Positions 24,571 to 34,429 of a stretch of 64,000 nt of DNA are shown piece after piece. The stretch spans positions 288,501 through 352,500 of the forward strand of contig QVRM01005377.1 of the NCBI GenBank assembly GCA_003439945.1. Reading direction: 5' to 3'. Numbering within the stretch: position 1 is the first letter of the stretch; each line of letters starts with the position of its first letter. This stretch comes from Dermanyssus gallinae. Its lineage: Eukaryota > Arthropoda > Arachnida > Mesostigmata > Dermanyssidae. Both the position numbers and the translations under genes were made by a program. Below the pieces are notes generated by a model. It was not told the DNA's origin and ran no database searches. It saw nothing but the letters and a program-made list of their open reading frames with translations.

Positions 24571-24745
24571 CCGTAAGACTAATGCCCGTCTACAGTTTTT
24601 CTTGTCATGGCTGATTTTTAATCCACTTACCTTGTCTGAATTGGAAACCATGCAAACCAATTTTAGAGTGGCTGGGTGGGTCTTGAATCCAGGCCTCCCG
24701 AATGCAAGGCAAAGGCTTTGCCATTAAACCATCTTGCTCGGTTAG
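24571..24745 (-). repeat. tRNA-derived SINE (Gly/Ala-like head)
   Basis: On the minus strand the element starts near 24741. It has a Pol III A-box-like TGGTTTAATGGCA (complement of 24719-24731) and a B-box-like GGATTCAAGACC (complement of 24679-24690). The head as a whole resembles tRNA-Gly or tRNA-Ala (GGGAGGCC before the T-arm). The body continues to about 24571. The same body, without the head, is on the minus strand at 41005-41100. Its 5' end lies about 10 bp from a TA microsatellite. Confidence 0.75.
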
Positions 24746-24749
24746 TAGT

Positions 24750-24753
<4 letters not shown>

Positions 24754-24822
<69 letters not shown>
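24754..24822 (+). repeat. (AT)n microsatellite, 69 bp
   Basis: Perfect AT array next to the SINE head. Confidence 0.95.
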
Positions 24823-24823
<1 letters not shown>

Positions 24824-24829
24824 CAGTAT

Positions 24830-25798
24830 ATAATAATTAGATTTTTTCTAGAGACAGCATCCAAACGTGTAGCTCTTATCTTGATCTTGAGCATCTTGAG
24901 TACTTCGAATATAAGTTCTGCGATCTTACACGAAACTACGGATCAAAGTGCCTAACGGGCACTCTAGACTCAAATAAGAATATTGGTTTATTTCAAAAGA
25001 TACTGCCATATGATAAATATTTAGCAAAAATATCCAACGCCGTGTGTTTAGTGCACAGTGCTGTACCATTGAAGCGAGCTATTACGATTCGTGACTAGGA
25101 TTTTCTCTACCCCGTATGACAATGTATGGTATGTATCTAACAATAGACACGCAAGCATTTCTGCACGCGACGGCTGGCGTCGCATGTGTGTGGCTTTTGA
25201 AGTCGGCCGTCGCTGTGCGTTTCCAGTCTCCAATGACGCGCTGAACGCATCCGTATAGCAACTCGTCGCTGCACTCAGCAAATAATTCACGCTGAGGCGA
25301 AATTTCCAAGTCGGACGAACTCGAAGAGAGCAAATGCGATGATGGGATTGCCATAGCAAACAAACGACACACATATGTACACACACGCCCTCATAAACTC
25401 AAGGAAAACTGACACGTGCATGCACACACTGTATGTAGCGCCCCAGAGCCTGTCATTGTGTGAACGAATGTCGAACGAATCACAAACATCGCCAAAAATC
25501 GTCGTCCTCATGCGTGGTCTCGTCATCGACGCGATGTACCTCGATGCCCTCAGACAGGCGGCAATTTGACTGGCAACGGCTGCATTGCTCAAACGCCAAT
25601 GCGTGCTGAACGCTCTCAAGTGCTGTTTGTTGGTTGCCATGTGTGACGTCGGGCGTCGTACCTAACGATTTCTTGGCGGCAAGTACCTTCTTTTTGTCTT
25701 ATGTGAACGTCCAATGGAGGAAGGGATGGATGGATGGTACAAAAGGACGAGATATAGTTACTTGTTTTTGATGTTTCAACCAGTTGCCTCTTTCTTTG
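24830..25798. other. unassigned, with minus-strand coding-like frame
   Basis: On the minus strand around 25140-25350 a frame reads MAIPSSHLLSSSSSDLEISP and then RELFAECSDELLYGCVQRVI, which looks protein-like. It overlaps a second open minus frame (25287-25640). I recognise neither and see no decisive splice signals. Confidence 0.3.
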
Positions 25799-25838
25799 CA
25801 GCAGCAGAAGCAGAAGCAGCAGCAGCAGCAGCAGCAGA
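25799..25838 (+). repeat. (CAG)n/(GCA)n repeat
   Basis: About 40 bp of CAG triplets with two GAAG interruptions. It reads as poly-Leu or poly-Cys on the minus strand. Confidence 0.9.
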
Positions 25839-25839
25839 G

Positions 25840-27556
25840 CACAAGACGAATGTACCAACCACCCAAAACTAAACGGAACAGCAACGTCATGCTCGGTTTA
25901 TGTCAGTTCGGTGCAGGGGGGCCGCCATTCGAGGTGGCTGCAGTTGGTCTGCAATCATAGAGGGGCACGCAGTGCCCCTGTGGTCGCCGCCGCTTGTAAT
26001 CGTCTTGATTCTTGCCTGCATAGCGTCACGCCAGCTGTGCGGGCGCCACGCCAGCAGCTTCTACTGAACTAACCTCCTACCGATGGCAGGGTCTAGCTAG
26101 CCATACAATCCCTAATCTGGAATACATACAACATGCCTCTACCTCCGGAGCGAATCTTATCCCGTCAAGCGTAATGACAGACCACCTGGATTCGGAGGTA
26201 ATTTGTGCTTTGGCCGTAGCAGTACGATTGATCAACACGACGAATTATGAGCGATGCGATAATTTTTGGCACTTAGGCGTGGTCCCGAGTTGCTTATTCA
26301 CTACGCGCTGCAAACTAGCCGGCAATGGTGATCGCCTAGGAGTGAGAGGAAAAATTTGAAACGGATTTAGTGCAGTTAGTCAAACGTAATAATCGTACGA
26401 GGCTGGCTTATAGGTTATCTTCTGTTTCGCTTTGTGTTTGTTTTTCGTTTTGTGTATCAAAGCTAGCTGTGTCAAACTTGCATCTAAACGTGAGAATCTT
26501 ATTGTTTATACGACCCCTTGCTGTGAACACATGTTTTCCCAGGATAACATCTTCCCGTGGTTGGCCCGAGTGCTCCTGTCGGCTGGTACATTCACACTGC
26601 TAGCCATGTGTAGGCTATGCAGTTGGTTGTTAAACTGACTAAATAGTTAAAACAAAACCTGGACTTACCCTTTTACAAGGGCCCTGGAGAGGCTTATAAT
26701 GCAACTAAGAGTTGCACTTTGGTTCAAACGCAACAGTTTATTAAGTGCACCGGTCAGGGCCAGATCCATTGCACGTTATCGGTTAGTCGATTTGTTTAGT
26801 TGGTTGCTAGACGCATTGCCAAAGTCTGATTGTTTGAACCTCATTAAAGGTTCGTTTCCAACTAAGCGTCCCAATAAAGACGCATTTCGCAGCAGCCACG
26901 CCACCCACGGATAAGTAGCTGTAAACGGCTCGTCGGTTACACAGGCTTTTGCTTTAAGGCATTGGGGTATACGGCTAACGTCCAGTACCGTCGCCTCTTG
27001 TGCTGGAAGACCAAACGTCGGCATAGCCAGGTTCTAAACTTATAGTCAAACCTTTTGGAAGGCGTGTATCGGCCTTTATACGTGTTTTGACCAACCTGTT
27101 TAAATGTGCGCGAAAACTTAAAACCTCTCATATAGCCATTCCCTCTGCTCAGACGGGCTGCTGCTACAGACTGCAAAACAATGCATTTCAAGTGTATTTG
27201 ACGATGCATGTGTATGTGGATGATTGCAAAGAAAATGTTATAGCCCCATGAACAGTTTTTTAGATATGTGTTTTAAAAAAAATAGTTCTGGTCTAATTCG
27301 TATAAATGTTTTTCTTATTCCTGTTATTATTCCTGCTAACCTAGTCCAACTTTCCTGTGGTATAATTATTAATTCCTGCATTATGATTACTATGAATGCT
27401 AAAAATGCGGTTACTTTCTCTCGGATGCGCATGGGTTAAAGTGAAGTTCCACCGTGAAGTAGTACACTTGTGACATGTACGGATTTGCAAGCATACATTC
27501 ATAGACACGCGATGCACGCATGCATGCTTTATGTCGCAGATAATACCTAAGTGATC
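25840..27556. other. unassigned
   Basis: Only short overlapping frames without recognisable content. Confidence 0.5.
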
Positions 27557-27861
27557 TATATAAACACGTCAGCACGTGTACACAAGATACATTGTGCATG
27601 GCTATCATCACTTGGTATGTTCGACCCAAGGATTTCACCAAGTTGACGATCAATGTCGTTGCCGGCTCTGCTCGCAGATATGCGCTAAATACCACGCAGC
27701 GAGCTGCCAGAAGCATCGGCGGTCTTTGCACTTTTTCGCCGGGTGGGACGGTCGCTGAAGTGTTTAAATTGTATAAAATGAATGAATTGTATTGAAATTT
27801 TGTACCATCTTGAAATGCAATGTTATTGCGAAATAAACCATATATATATAAACACGTCAGC
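27557..27861 (+). mobile_element. 271-bp insert between 17-bp direct repeats
   Basis: The 17-mer tatataaacacgtcagc occurs at 27557-27573 and again at 27845-27861, enclosing 271 bp. The insert ends with AATAAA (27832-27837) and a short TA tail. Perfect flanking repeats plus a 3' polyadenylation signal are the usual marks of target-primed reverse transcription, so this is probably a 5'-truncated LINE, SINE or processed retrocopy. Two + frames are open inside it: one with CRCRLCSQICAKYHAASC ending at 27758, another ending VFKLYKMNELY at 27795. Neither is recognised. The target-site reading is inference from the repeat pair. Confidence 0.6.
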
Positions 27862-27896
27862 GAACTTTGCTATGCTAGCATTTAAAATTCTTCTAG

Positions 27897-27933
27897 GTTA
27901 CCAACAACGCGGGCGACGACGTTACGGAGAACG
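27897..27933 (+). CDS. possible small host exon (next to terminal exon)
   Basis: A splice acceptor-like aaaattcttctag ends at 27896, and gtaggc at 27934 or gtaagt at 27940 could be donors. Using the first donor and joining to 28156 keeps the frame open (YQQRGRRRYGE, then RARMVEAY). With the gtaagt donor a TAG falls in the needed frame. Support rests only on splice-like words and phase. Confidence 0.22.
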
Positions 27934-28155
27934 GTAGGCGTAAGTTGCATGGAGGCAAGTGACTCACACCACTTTCTCGTTGAAATACACTTAACGGCTT
28001 TATTTACCAAGTGTATCCTTCATGACATACACCACTACCTCGAAACTTGTTAGTAAGGCTTTGGTAGCAGTACTTCGTTCACTGGTTTAACTTCTTTGAG
28101 ATACTGATATTCAGCAGATCAAATACGGCGTGCTCTCATACTATTTCGCTTGCAG

Positions 28156-28288
28156 GGCGCGGATGGTGGAAGCTTACCTCATCAACCACGAAAGAATGAC
28201 TGACTTGGAGCAATTTTTGCGACACGACTTCGAATTGCTATCGGTGCTGTATCTGACACTACTATCGCACTACATTAGCCTCCTCTAA
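28156..28288 (+). CDS. candidate terminal exon of a host gene
   Basis: After an acceptor-like tatttcgcttgcag (ending 28155) one frame reads 43 codons to TAA at 28286-28288: ARMVEAYLINHERMTDLEQF, then LRHDFELLSVLYLTLLSHY and ISLL. The amphipathic, Leu-rich, helix-like composition differs from the repeat-derived frames around it. ATTAAA at 28321-28326 could be the polyadenylation signal. I do not recognise the protein, so no symbol is given. It may be chance or part of an unknown element. Confidence 0.33.
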
Positions 28289-28360
28289 CAGGACGGCAAT
28301 GAGCGTCAGGACTAAAAAAAATTAAAGTTAAGAAAAGTTACGGTTCCGCTAAATAGAGAA

Positions 28361-28490
28361 TATATATAAATATATATATATATATATACTGTCTTTGCGG
28401 GAGGTTTCGGGAATGTATAATGCATGGGACTCACAAACCCACTAAACCCGTGTCCTTCCCCCTCGCAGGCTATATATATATATATATATA
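28361..28490 (+). repeat. two short (TA)n tracts
   Basis: TA runs at 28361-28388 (interrupted) and 28471-28490. The sequence between them (28424-28444, gggactcacaaacccacta) is nearly the reverse complement of 50015-50036, suggesting a dispersed repeat. Confidence 0.85.
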
Positions 28491-29171
28491 CAAGTTACAC
28501 GTGTACCTATGTAGCAAATGTATGCGCACTTGTATGCAGGCAGGTAGCTAAGTGATTGTGGGGACGGGGAAGGGGGATTGTCGTTGTGAATAGAAAGCAA
28601 GGTTAGACAAGTTCAGTCGCTTGGACTTCTTCCTGCTGTGGTGAGTGAGATGAGTGGTTTGTGGAGAAGGACGCGCAGCGTTTCTCGGCTTGTCGTCGTT
28701 TTCGTCGTCGTCGTCGTAGTTGGTTTTTGTCCACCCCCCCTCTCTCTATTTCTCTCCCTCTCTCTCTTTCTTGTCGTGTCTTGCTTCATTCATTCACCGA
28801 ACCTCCTTCATTCAGCCGTTTGTTTGTTGGGTCGTCGTTCGTTCGTTCGCTCGTTCCGTTCTTGAGCATATATTATGTAAACGAATCTTGTTCTTGAGTG
28901 TACTCGTCGATTTGAAACACACATTTCGGACTGACTTGCTGCTAGAGTTTGTTGAGGGTGGCGCCGGCATGCCGTCCTCTTGCTATCCGCTGCTGCGGCT
29001 GGCACTATGCGGTTTCCGTGTGACGACGGGACAGGACGTTGAAGGGATGGGGGTTTGCTGGGGTACCATTGTTGTTACGCTGGGGCTACAGCATCTGGTG
29101 CTTCCTCTGCGACTGCTGCTGCTGCTGCCGCCGCCACTGCTGTTGATACTCGTGACAGTAGTGACTGTAGC

Positions 29172-29218
29172 GAACTCCAAGACACTCACTTCCTAGGAAC
29201 TCCAAGACACTCACTTCC
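29172..29218 (+). repeat. 22-bp tandem duplication, period 25
   Basis: gaactccaagacactcactt plus cc occurs at 29172-29193 and again, unchanged, at 29197-29218. The perfect identity suggests a recent event. Confidence 0.95.
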
Positions 29219-29278
29219 AACTCTCTCTGTTCTGTCAGCCTGCCCTTGGACCATCCTCGGGCAATGGGGAAGGAGTGT

Positions 29279-29293
29279 GGGGGGGGGGGGGGG
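29279..29293 (+). repeat. G15 homopolymer
   Basis: Uninterrupted run of 15 G within GC-richer sequence. Confidence 0.95.
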
Positions 29294-29494
29294 TGTGGGA
29301 AGCGGCCAATGAACGCGACCCCAGCTCTCACGATGTGAGGCTTTTTCTTGTAATGCATTTGCTGACAGCCGGAAGAAGCAGCAGCGGCGAACGGACGGAC
29401 AGACGGACAGAAAGAAACAGGGGACATATATGCGTTCCGCAAGAAGCGTGTTTGTTATTGACAATGCCATCTATCTCACCACCACCATCGTCAT

Positions 29495-29525
<31 letters not shown>

Positions 29526-29880
29526 GGCACCTCTAACGCGAAGACCACTCTAGATGTTTCTGTCGTCGTCGTCGTCGTTGTCGCTTGCGGTTTGGTCGCT
29601 GGGAGGCAGCGTTCGTCTGATTATTGTTGTCGTCGTCGTTGTTGTTATTGTTGTTGTTGTTGCTGCTGATACCGTCGTCGTATGTGGATTGCTTGCTGGC
29701 ACCATCTGCTTATTTTCCCTGTTTTGTTGTTGTTGTTGCTGTTGTTGTTATTGTAGCCCCTTGTTGTTGGCTTGTCGGAACGGTTTGCTTGTTTCCTGTC
29801 GTTGCTGTGGTTGACGGGGGGGAAATGCTATATCATCATACGATGATGTCTTTGTTCATGTTGTTGATATTATTACTGCC

Positions 29881-29944
29881 CACTGCTGTATAGCAGTGTG
29901 CAGTAAACAGCATTAATGCCAATTGTTGACATTAATGCTGTTTA
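29881..29944 (+). repeat. two adjacent perfect hairpins
   Basis: cactgct-gtat-agcagtg (29881-29898) is a 7-bp stem with a 4-nt loop. Just after it, taaacagcattaatg (29904-29918) and cattaatgctgttta (29930-29944) form a perfect 15-bp stem with an 11-nt loop. No family is recognised. Confidence 0.9.
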
Positions 29945-30660
29945 TGTTGTTGAAATAGTTGTTGTTGTTGTTATTGCTGCTGCTGATCCACTGTGGTTTT
30001 TGTCGTTTTTGTACTTAGTAGCGTGGTCCGGACATTGCTACACTTGGCGTTGGTATTCTTGTAACAATTCGTTTGCCGTCATTACAGCTGTTGCTCCTTG
30101 TCTTGTTGTAACAGGCACCGCCATCTCAGCTGTTATTCGTCGCCTCTCTAGGGATCGCGAAAGAAACTCCCTGCTGGAGAAGAGCGAAGGGCTACCCTGG
30201 TTTTACTTGAGTGCGTTGTCCCACTGGGCGGTGGTGAGCATGACACATAAAAATAGGACGCTATCCGTGACTGTCCTCATAGGACTCAGTAATTCGTCTG
30301 CCACATTGTTTCAATGCCTCAGTCACATAGGCAACAGAAGAAAGCAATCTGCCTGCGATCCGCCTATCATCGGCGTGGTCTAGTTGTCTTGGATGCTCGT
30401 TCGCCGTGGTTCTCATTTGTCGGGGTGTTACCAGTTCGATTGTTGATCGAATTTCCTCTGAGCGGTGTTCATGAGAATAGACGATACACCATACAGCTGG
30501 GAGCCCTCAGCCGTATGGCTTATTATCTGTTATTTTTTCATCTTCCTTTTTGGCTCAGCGGTCATGCTGCCGCCGCAGCAAGTGTTGGGAAACTCTAGAT
30601 ATATAGCATCAACGCGTCCGACCCGTTCGATGCGATCTTTTTATATATTTGTATATTGAG

Positions 30661-31115
30661 TCAAAAGTTATTAGATACAAATAAAAAGTAAAAACGTATC
30701 AGATGAAACGACCTACGCGTCATCGTTGTAACTCAATACCAGAACTAGATATAGCCGAGTGCGTAAAAGTAAAATCTAAATTTTGTCCAGCGTTCAAAAT
30801 TTCACTGTGCTTTAGTGCTTCTTGAGTTCACTGCAAATTACGCTCTGGATGCAGTTCTTGTGCGATTTTCATAAGATAATTTTCACATCGACAATTAAAG
30901 CATCAAAGAAACTACAAGCATAACTTCAGGAAACTGTCAACTGTTTCCTAGGCCCAAGAACACGTTGCATCATCCTGTCATAAAAAAAACATTAATGAAT
31001 AAGGATTTGTCAAACTGTAATGTTTTTCAATTCGCCTGTCGCATGCGCAAAGGATTATTTGTTAAAATAAGTCAATTCAACTAGCGATTGTCTTTGTGCA
31101 TCTGCGCTACCGCGA

Positions 31116-31118
<3 letters not shown>
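30661..31118. other. unassigned
   Basis: AT-rich; no gene or repeat family recognised. Confidence 0.5.

Positions 31119-31171
<53 letters not shown>
31119..31171 (+). repeat. (AT)n microsatellite, 53 bp
   Basis: Perfect AT array. Confidence 0.95.
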
Positions 31172-31172
<1 letters not shown>

Positions 31173-31387
31173 CTTACTGTTGGTAGATTTTAAAACCGTA
31201 ATACAATACAAGTTGATTATTTTGGTATCGGGACTGCGTTATTGGTTGGGCTTTCTATTTCTTTTTATTCCAAATGCTTAAGTCAACAGCTTAATTCTTG
31301 TAGGACAGAGCCATAGGGAGTTGCGTTTTCTCGTTTGATGAACAACGTCCAGGCCCACGACTATGTTGATGAATCTGAATTTGTACT

Positions 31388-31392
<5 letters not shown>

Positions 31393-31427
<35 letters not shown>
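31393..31427 (+). repeat. (AT)n microsatellite, 35 bp
   Basis: Perfect AT array. It generates the IYIYIY segment of a minus-strand frame, which is therefore not a gene. Confidence 0.95.
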
Positions 31428-31431
<4 letters not shown>

Positions 31432-31689
31432 GTCAATTTCCGGCCGACGGCGCCAACGTTTTAGAGGACCACGCGTTCGCAAGCACGAGTGATTTGTAAG
31501 CAGTTGCGTTGTCATACAGACATTACTGATAGTAGGCACTTTCTTTTCAGAAGTGCTTCGAGACACGTATATATCTAATGTGGTAGTTTCTGTCTTTGCC
31601 TTGCAGTGTGGTAGACGAGGAGGTTCAGGACCAGAAAGGCAGGCCGTCTGATAAACCACGACAACCCTGGCGATGCTGACACGAATAGA

Positions 31690-32345
31690 TTCTAGGCCAG
31701 GGCCCCGTGGGCTACGGCAGTAGTCAGTCAACGAAGCCAGCCTCCTTAGTGATTCAGGCGAAGGACGGTGATCTGGAAATCGTTAGGGGGCCGGATCAAG
31801 TGAGGAGGTCAGAACAAAGAGCCGCCCAATACCAACAACACCAGCACCAGCAGCAATAGAAGCAGCGTTAACAACAACCACAGCAATGGCTGCAAAAACA
31901 CCTGACACAAGCTGGTTTATCTGCACCTACGGGTGGAAGACCTCGTTAGCGAGCGACCTCGTTGTGGCTTTGGAAAGATAACATACGACTATGCGACGAA
32001 TACACTTGCAACTGCTTACTGCTGTTGTTCCTGCTAAAGCATCCTTTTGTAAAGCAACGACGTGGCACTACTGCTGCTTCTCCTTCTATTGGCGATAATC
32101 CGAGCCACTTCCGGACTTTCGCTAATGATCTCCGTGTCGTCGCAATGACAACACCTTCATCTTTGCCCTTCACCCCCAGCCGTCGGCCGAACGCCAGGAA
32201 CATACAGATTCCGGACTCCAACTTACTCGTGGGCAACGTTGCCTCATTAGTGATCAGGCGAAATTTCGACGGCCTAAAGGGCACTCTCCGCTCCACCTCT
32301 CAACCTTTTTTTGCATATATACACACATGTATATTCATTGTATGA
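31690..32345 (+). pseudogene. broken Gln-rich coding-like segment
   Basis: One + frame reads GSSQSTKPASLVIQAKDGDL, then EIVRGPDQVRRSEQRAAQYQ and a Gln-rich block, interrupted by TAG, TAA and TAG between about 31858 and 31949. It then stays open from 31962 to a stop at 32343-32345 (TTPSSLPFTPSRRPNARNIQ in the middle). The first two stops differ by one C-to-T change from Gln codons, and the third can be derived the same way. The composition looks protein-like and unlike the LINE relics. I do not recognise the protein. It could be a decayed gene or retrocopy, or a spliced exon misread. The minus strand at 31946-32296 is also open. Confidence 0.35.
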
Positions 32346-32494
32346 GTGCCGTACGCATCGTCAATTGTATAGGGACTACGGGAAGATGAACGCAAGCCAC
32401 GAGAGAGGCCCAGGGCGACAGACTCGGTCCGTTCTTTCTGTGGCATCATTGGAAGAGCCACTTGAATCACGGATACAGGGACAGAACAGAGAAT

Positions 32495-33020
32495 GGGCAA
32501 GCACGACAATGTACACAGATAACATTGCGATCTATAGTAGAACTCTAATTAGGGTTTAACAGGGATTGGTAACCCTAATTGATTGTACGAACGAGATCAA
32601 GCCTGCCACTTGCCGGCAAAAACGATAGCAGTTAAGTTTCGAAGAGATGGTTGATTGATGAAATGCTGCGTTTGTCGAACTAAGAGCAATGTAGTATATT
32701 TTTTAAATACATTTAAATATCTGGGGGTCACCATAACGTCGAATGGTAACAGTGTCCAAATGCACCTAGAAAGATGAGTGGAAAAGCAAATCGAGCGAGA
32801 GCAGCAATTAAAAACCCGCATGTATTTTCAATACATACCGCGTTCGCCCTTTTCAAGATTATGGCGGAACCAATAAAATCGTTCGGTTTGTCACACATGT
32901 AGAAACAAATTGCGAAAGCAGATCTTCACTTATTGGATAGAGTTAGATTTAAAACTGGTTTTGGGGGTTAGCTAATTCGTTTAGGAATAATTTCATATCT
33001 GCGAAGGGGACTCTAATACA
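32495..33020 (+). pseudogene. LINE reverse-transcriptase relic
   Basis: Heavily broken RT palm/thumb. MYTDNIAIYS near 32508 corresponds to the YADD block (both alanine and second aspartate lost). KTIAVKFRR near 32620 and FKYLGVTITSNGNSVQMHLE (about 32703-32770) are the conserved thumb entry, and LLDRVRFKTGFG follows near 32930. Three frames are needed to follow it. The ends are not defined. It resembles CR1, RTE or Ingi-like thumbs; I cannot choose. Confidence 0.65.
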
Positions 33021-33220
33021 CCTAACGACACAGATACTACATTCACGATGAAGTGTTTACCTAGGAGGAGAGTGGTCGAAGACTAGATTTTAGGGTGAAA
33101 GGGTAAATTAAAGGTAATCTGCATAGTGATACTGAAAAGCGGTGGCGATGAAAAGTACGATTTGGCGAGTGGCCGGATATAGCAGTAGACATCTAACTAA
33201 GACGTTTGCAGTCCGAAAAT

Positions 33221-33300
33221 ATTCCACGATCCTCAGGCTGCAGCACGAAATGATTCCACAATCCTTAGGCTGCAGCACGAAATGATTCCACGATCCTCAG
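33221..33300 (+). repeat. 32-bp minisatellite, 2.5 units
   Basis: Units begin attccacgatcctcagg at 33221, attccacaatccttagg at 33253 and attccacgatcctcag at 33285, with ctgcagcacgaaatg between. The period is exactly 32 bp. Confidence 0.95.
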
Positions 33301-33439
33301 AAGTGTTGTAGGTACGCGAGGGGCTTAGGCCAGAGGGACAGATACCACGCCGCTGCATTTTCAGCAGTTCAGTCAATAGCCGAACTAGCAAGACAAGATT
33401 ATGTTGAATAATAGTAATAATAATAATAACGACCACCAT

Positions 33440-34208
33440 CTATTACTACTACGAATATATGAAAATCCGAGATTGAAACTGCTTTCGAATATTGGTTTTT
33501 AGCGCTTGTGTGTGATGTGGCCTTAATGATGGGCAAGCTCGTTTGGCAATGCACGAGCCCCTGCCCTTGCCCAGAGGGTGAACTCCAACCAAATGGTATC
33601 CGTACGAGACTAGCTAAAACTACGAAGCATGCCTAGTTGCAATTTGAGACTCGAATGAGCATCGTCAAATTATTGAATTCTCGAATCAATGACAATCGAA
33701 ATGACGAACTGTGAAAAAAGAGAAGCCTCTGTTGGTTGCTGTTTTACGGCAGGATGCGTTTGCACGTATTCACTTGTTGTCCTCGTGCACTTTGTTTCTC
33801 CCATCGCGCGTTGCATGCGGAAGCATCGATCGCCGATACTACACCCAGATGCAAAAAAATCCTCACCTTACAGTGATCCTGCCTAGATTTGTCAAAAATA
33901 AAAGCCGATTCGAAAAATGACCCAGTTGATTAGCGACCATGTGACTGTCACAATGTATGCTGAAACTGTTATATATCTATATCTGTATATATATATATAC
34001 ATGCAGTTAGGCATATATTTGATTTGCAAGTTATCCATATGCAGTATATATAGATATTCTTCTACAAAAATTAGATACATAAGACGTTTCTAGTGCTAGT
34101 GTGTCTAGCATTCCCGACATGTCTGCGCAAATGCAAGCAATTAAATCAAGTGTACGCGTTTTCTTAAGTTATTGTACAATGAGTAATAATTATTATATTC
34201 CTAGGTAA
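33440..34208. other. unassigned
   Basis: No gene recognised; a weak TA tract lies at about 33970-33999. Confidence 0.5.
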
Positions 34209-34334
34209 CATCTGTTCATATGGACAGATGGATTTATTATTTGTTTGACATGTAAACCTAAACTCGTGTCAAATATAATGACCCCCCCCCCCTTTATATC
34301 GAGGGGCGTTTCGAGCGGACACGTTCATATATCT

Positions 34335-34425
34335 GGGGTTTAACCAATACGAATCGAACCAGTCGCGGCACTCCCGTAAATGACCATTATGGATAGCTCC
34401 CTAGACAACGCCGCCACCATATATG
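34335..34425 (-). repeat. possible tRNA-derived SINE
   Basis: The minus strand has GGCGGCGTTGTCTAGGGAGC (A-box-like; complement of 34398-34417) and GGTTCGATTCG (B-box-like; complement of 34350-34360). The layout resembles 8266-8330. The element's ends are not defined. Confidence 0.4.
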
Positions 34426-34429
34426 TACA

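Larger units (their letters stand above)
28600..30660 (+). repeat. trinucleotide-rich, GC-richer region
   Basis: Two kb with many interrupted triplet and pyrimidine tracts: (CT)n at 28740-28770, GTC/GTT runs near 28690-28720 and 29560-29690, CTG/CCG near 29110-29150, CTA near 29497-29524, and GTT near 29720-29755 and 29950-29980. They give long Val/Leu/Cys- or Gln/Ser-rich open frames on both strands, which I attribute to repeat composition. A frame at 29916-30383 (+) extends beyond the repeats (RRLSRDRERNSLLEKSEGLP) but is unrecognised. The region could be part of a host transcript's UTR; nothing in the sequence proves it. Confidence 0.6.

Noticed and set aside
28638..29893. Long Val/Leu/Cys-rich frames that look like membrane proteins
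   Set aside because: GTT, GTC, CTG and CTA triplet repeats explain them; all frames are low-complexity.
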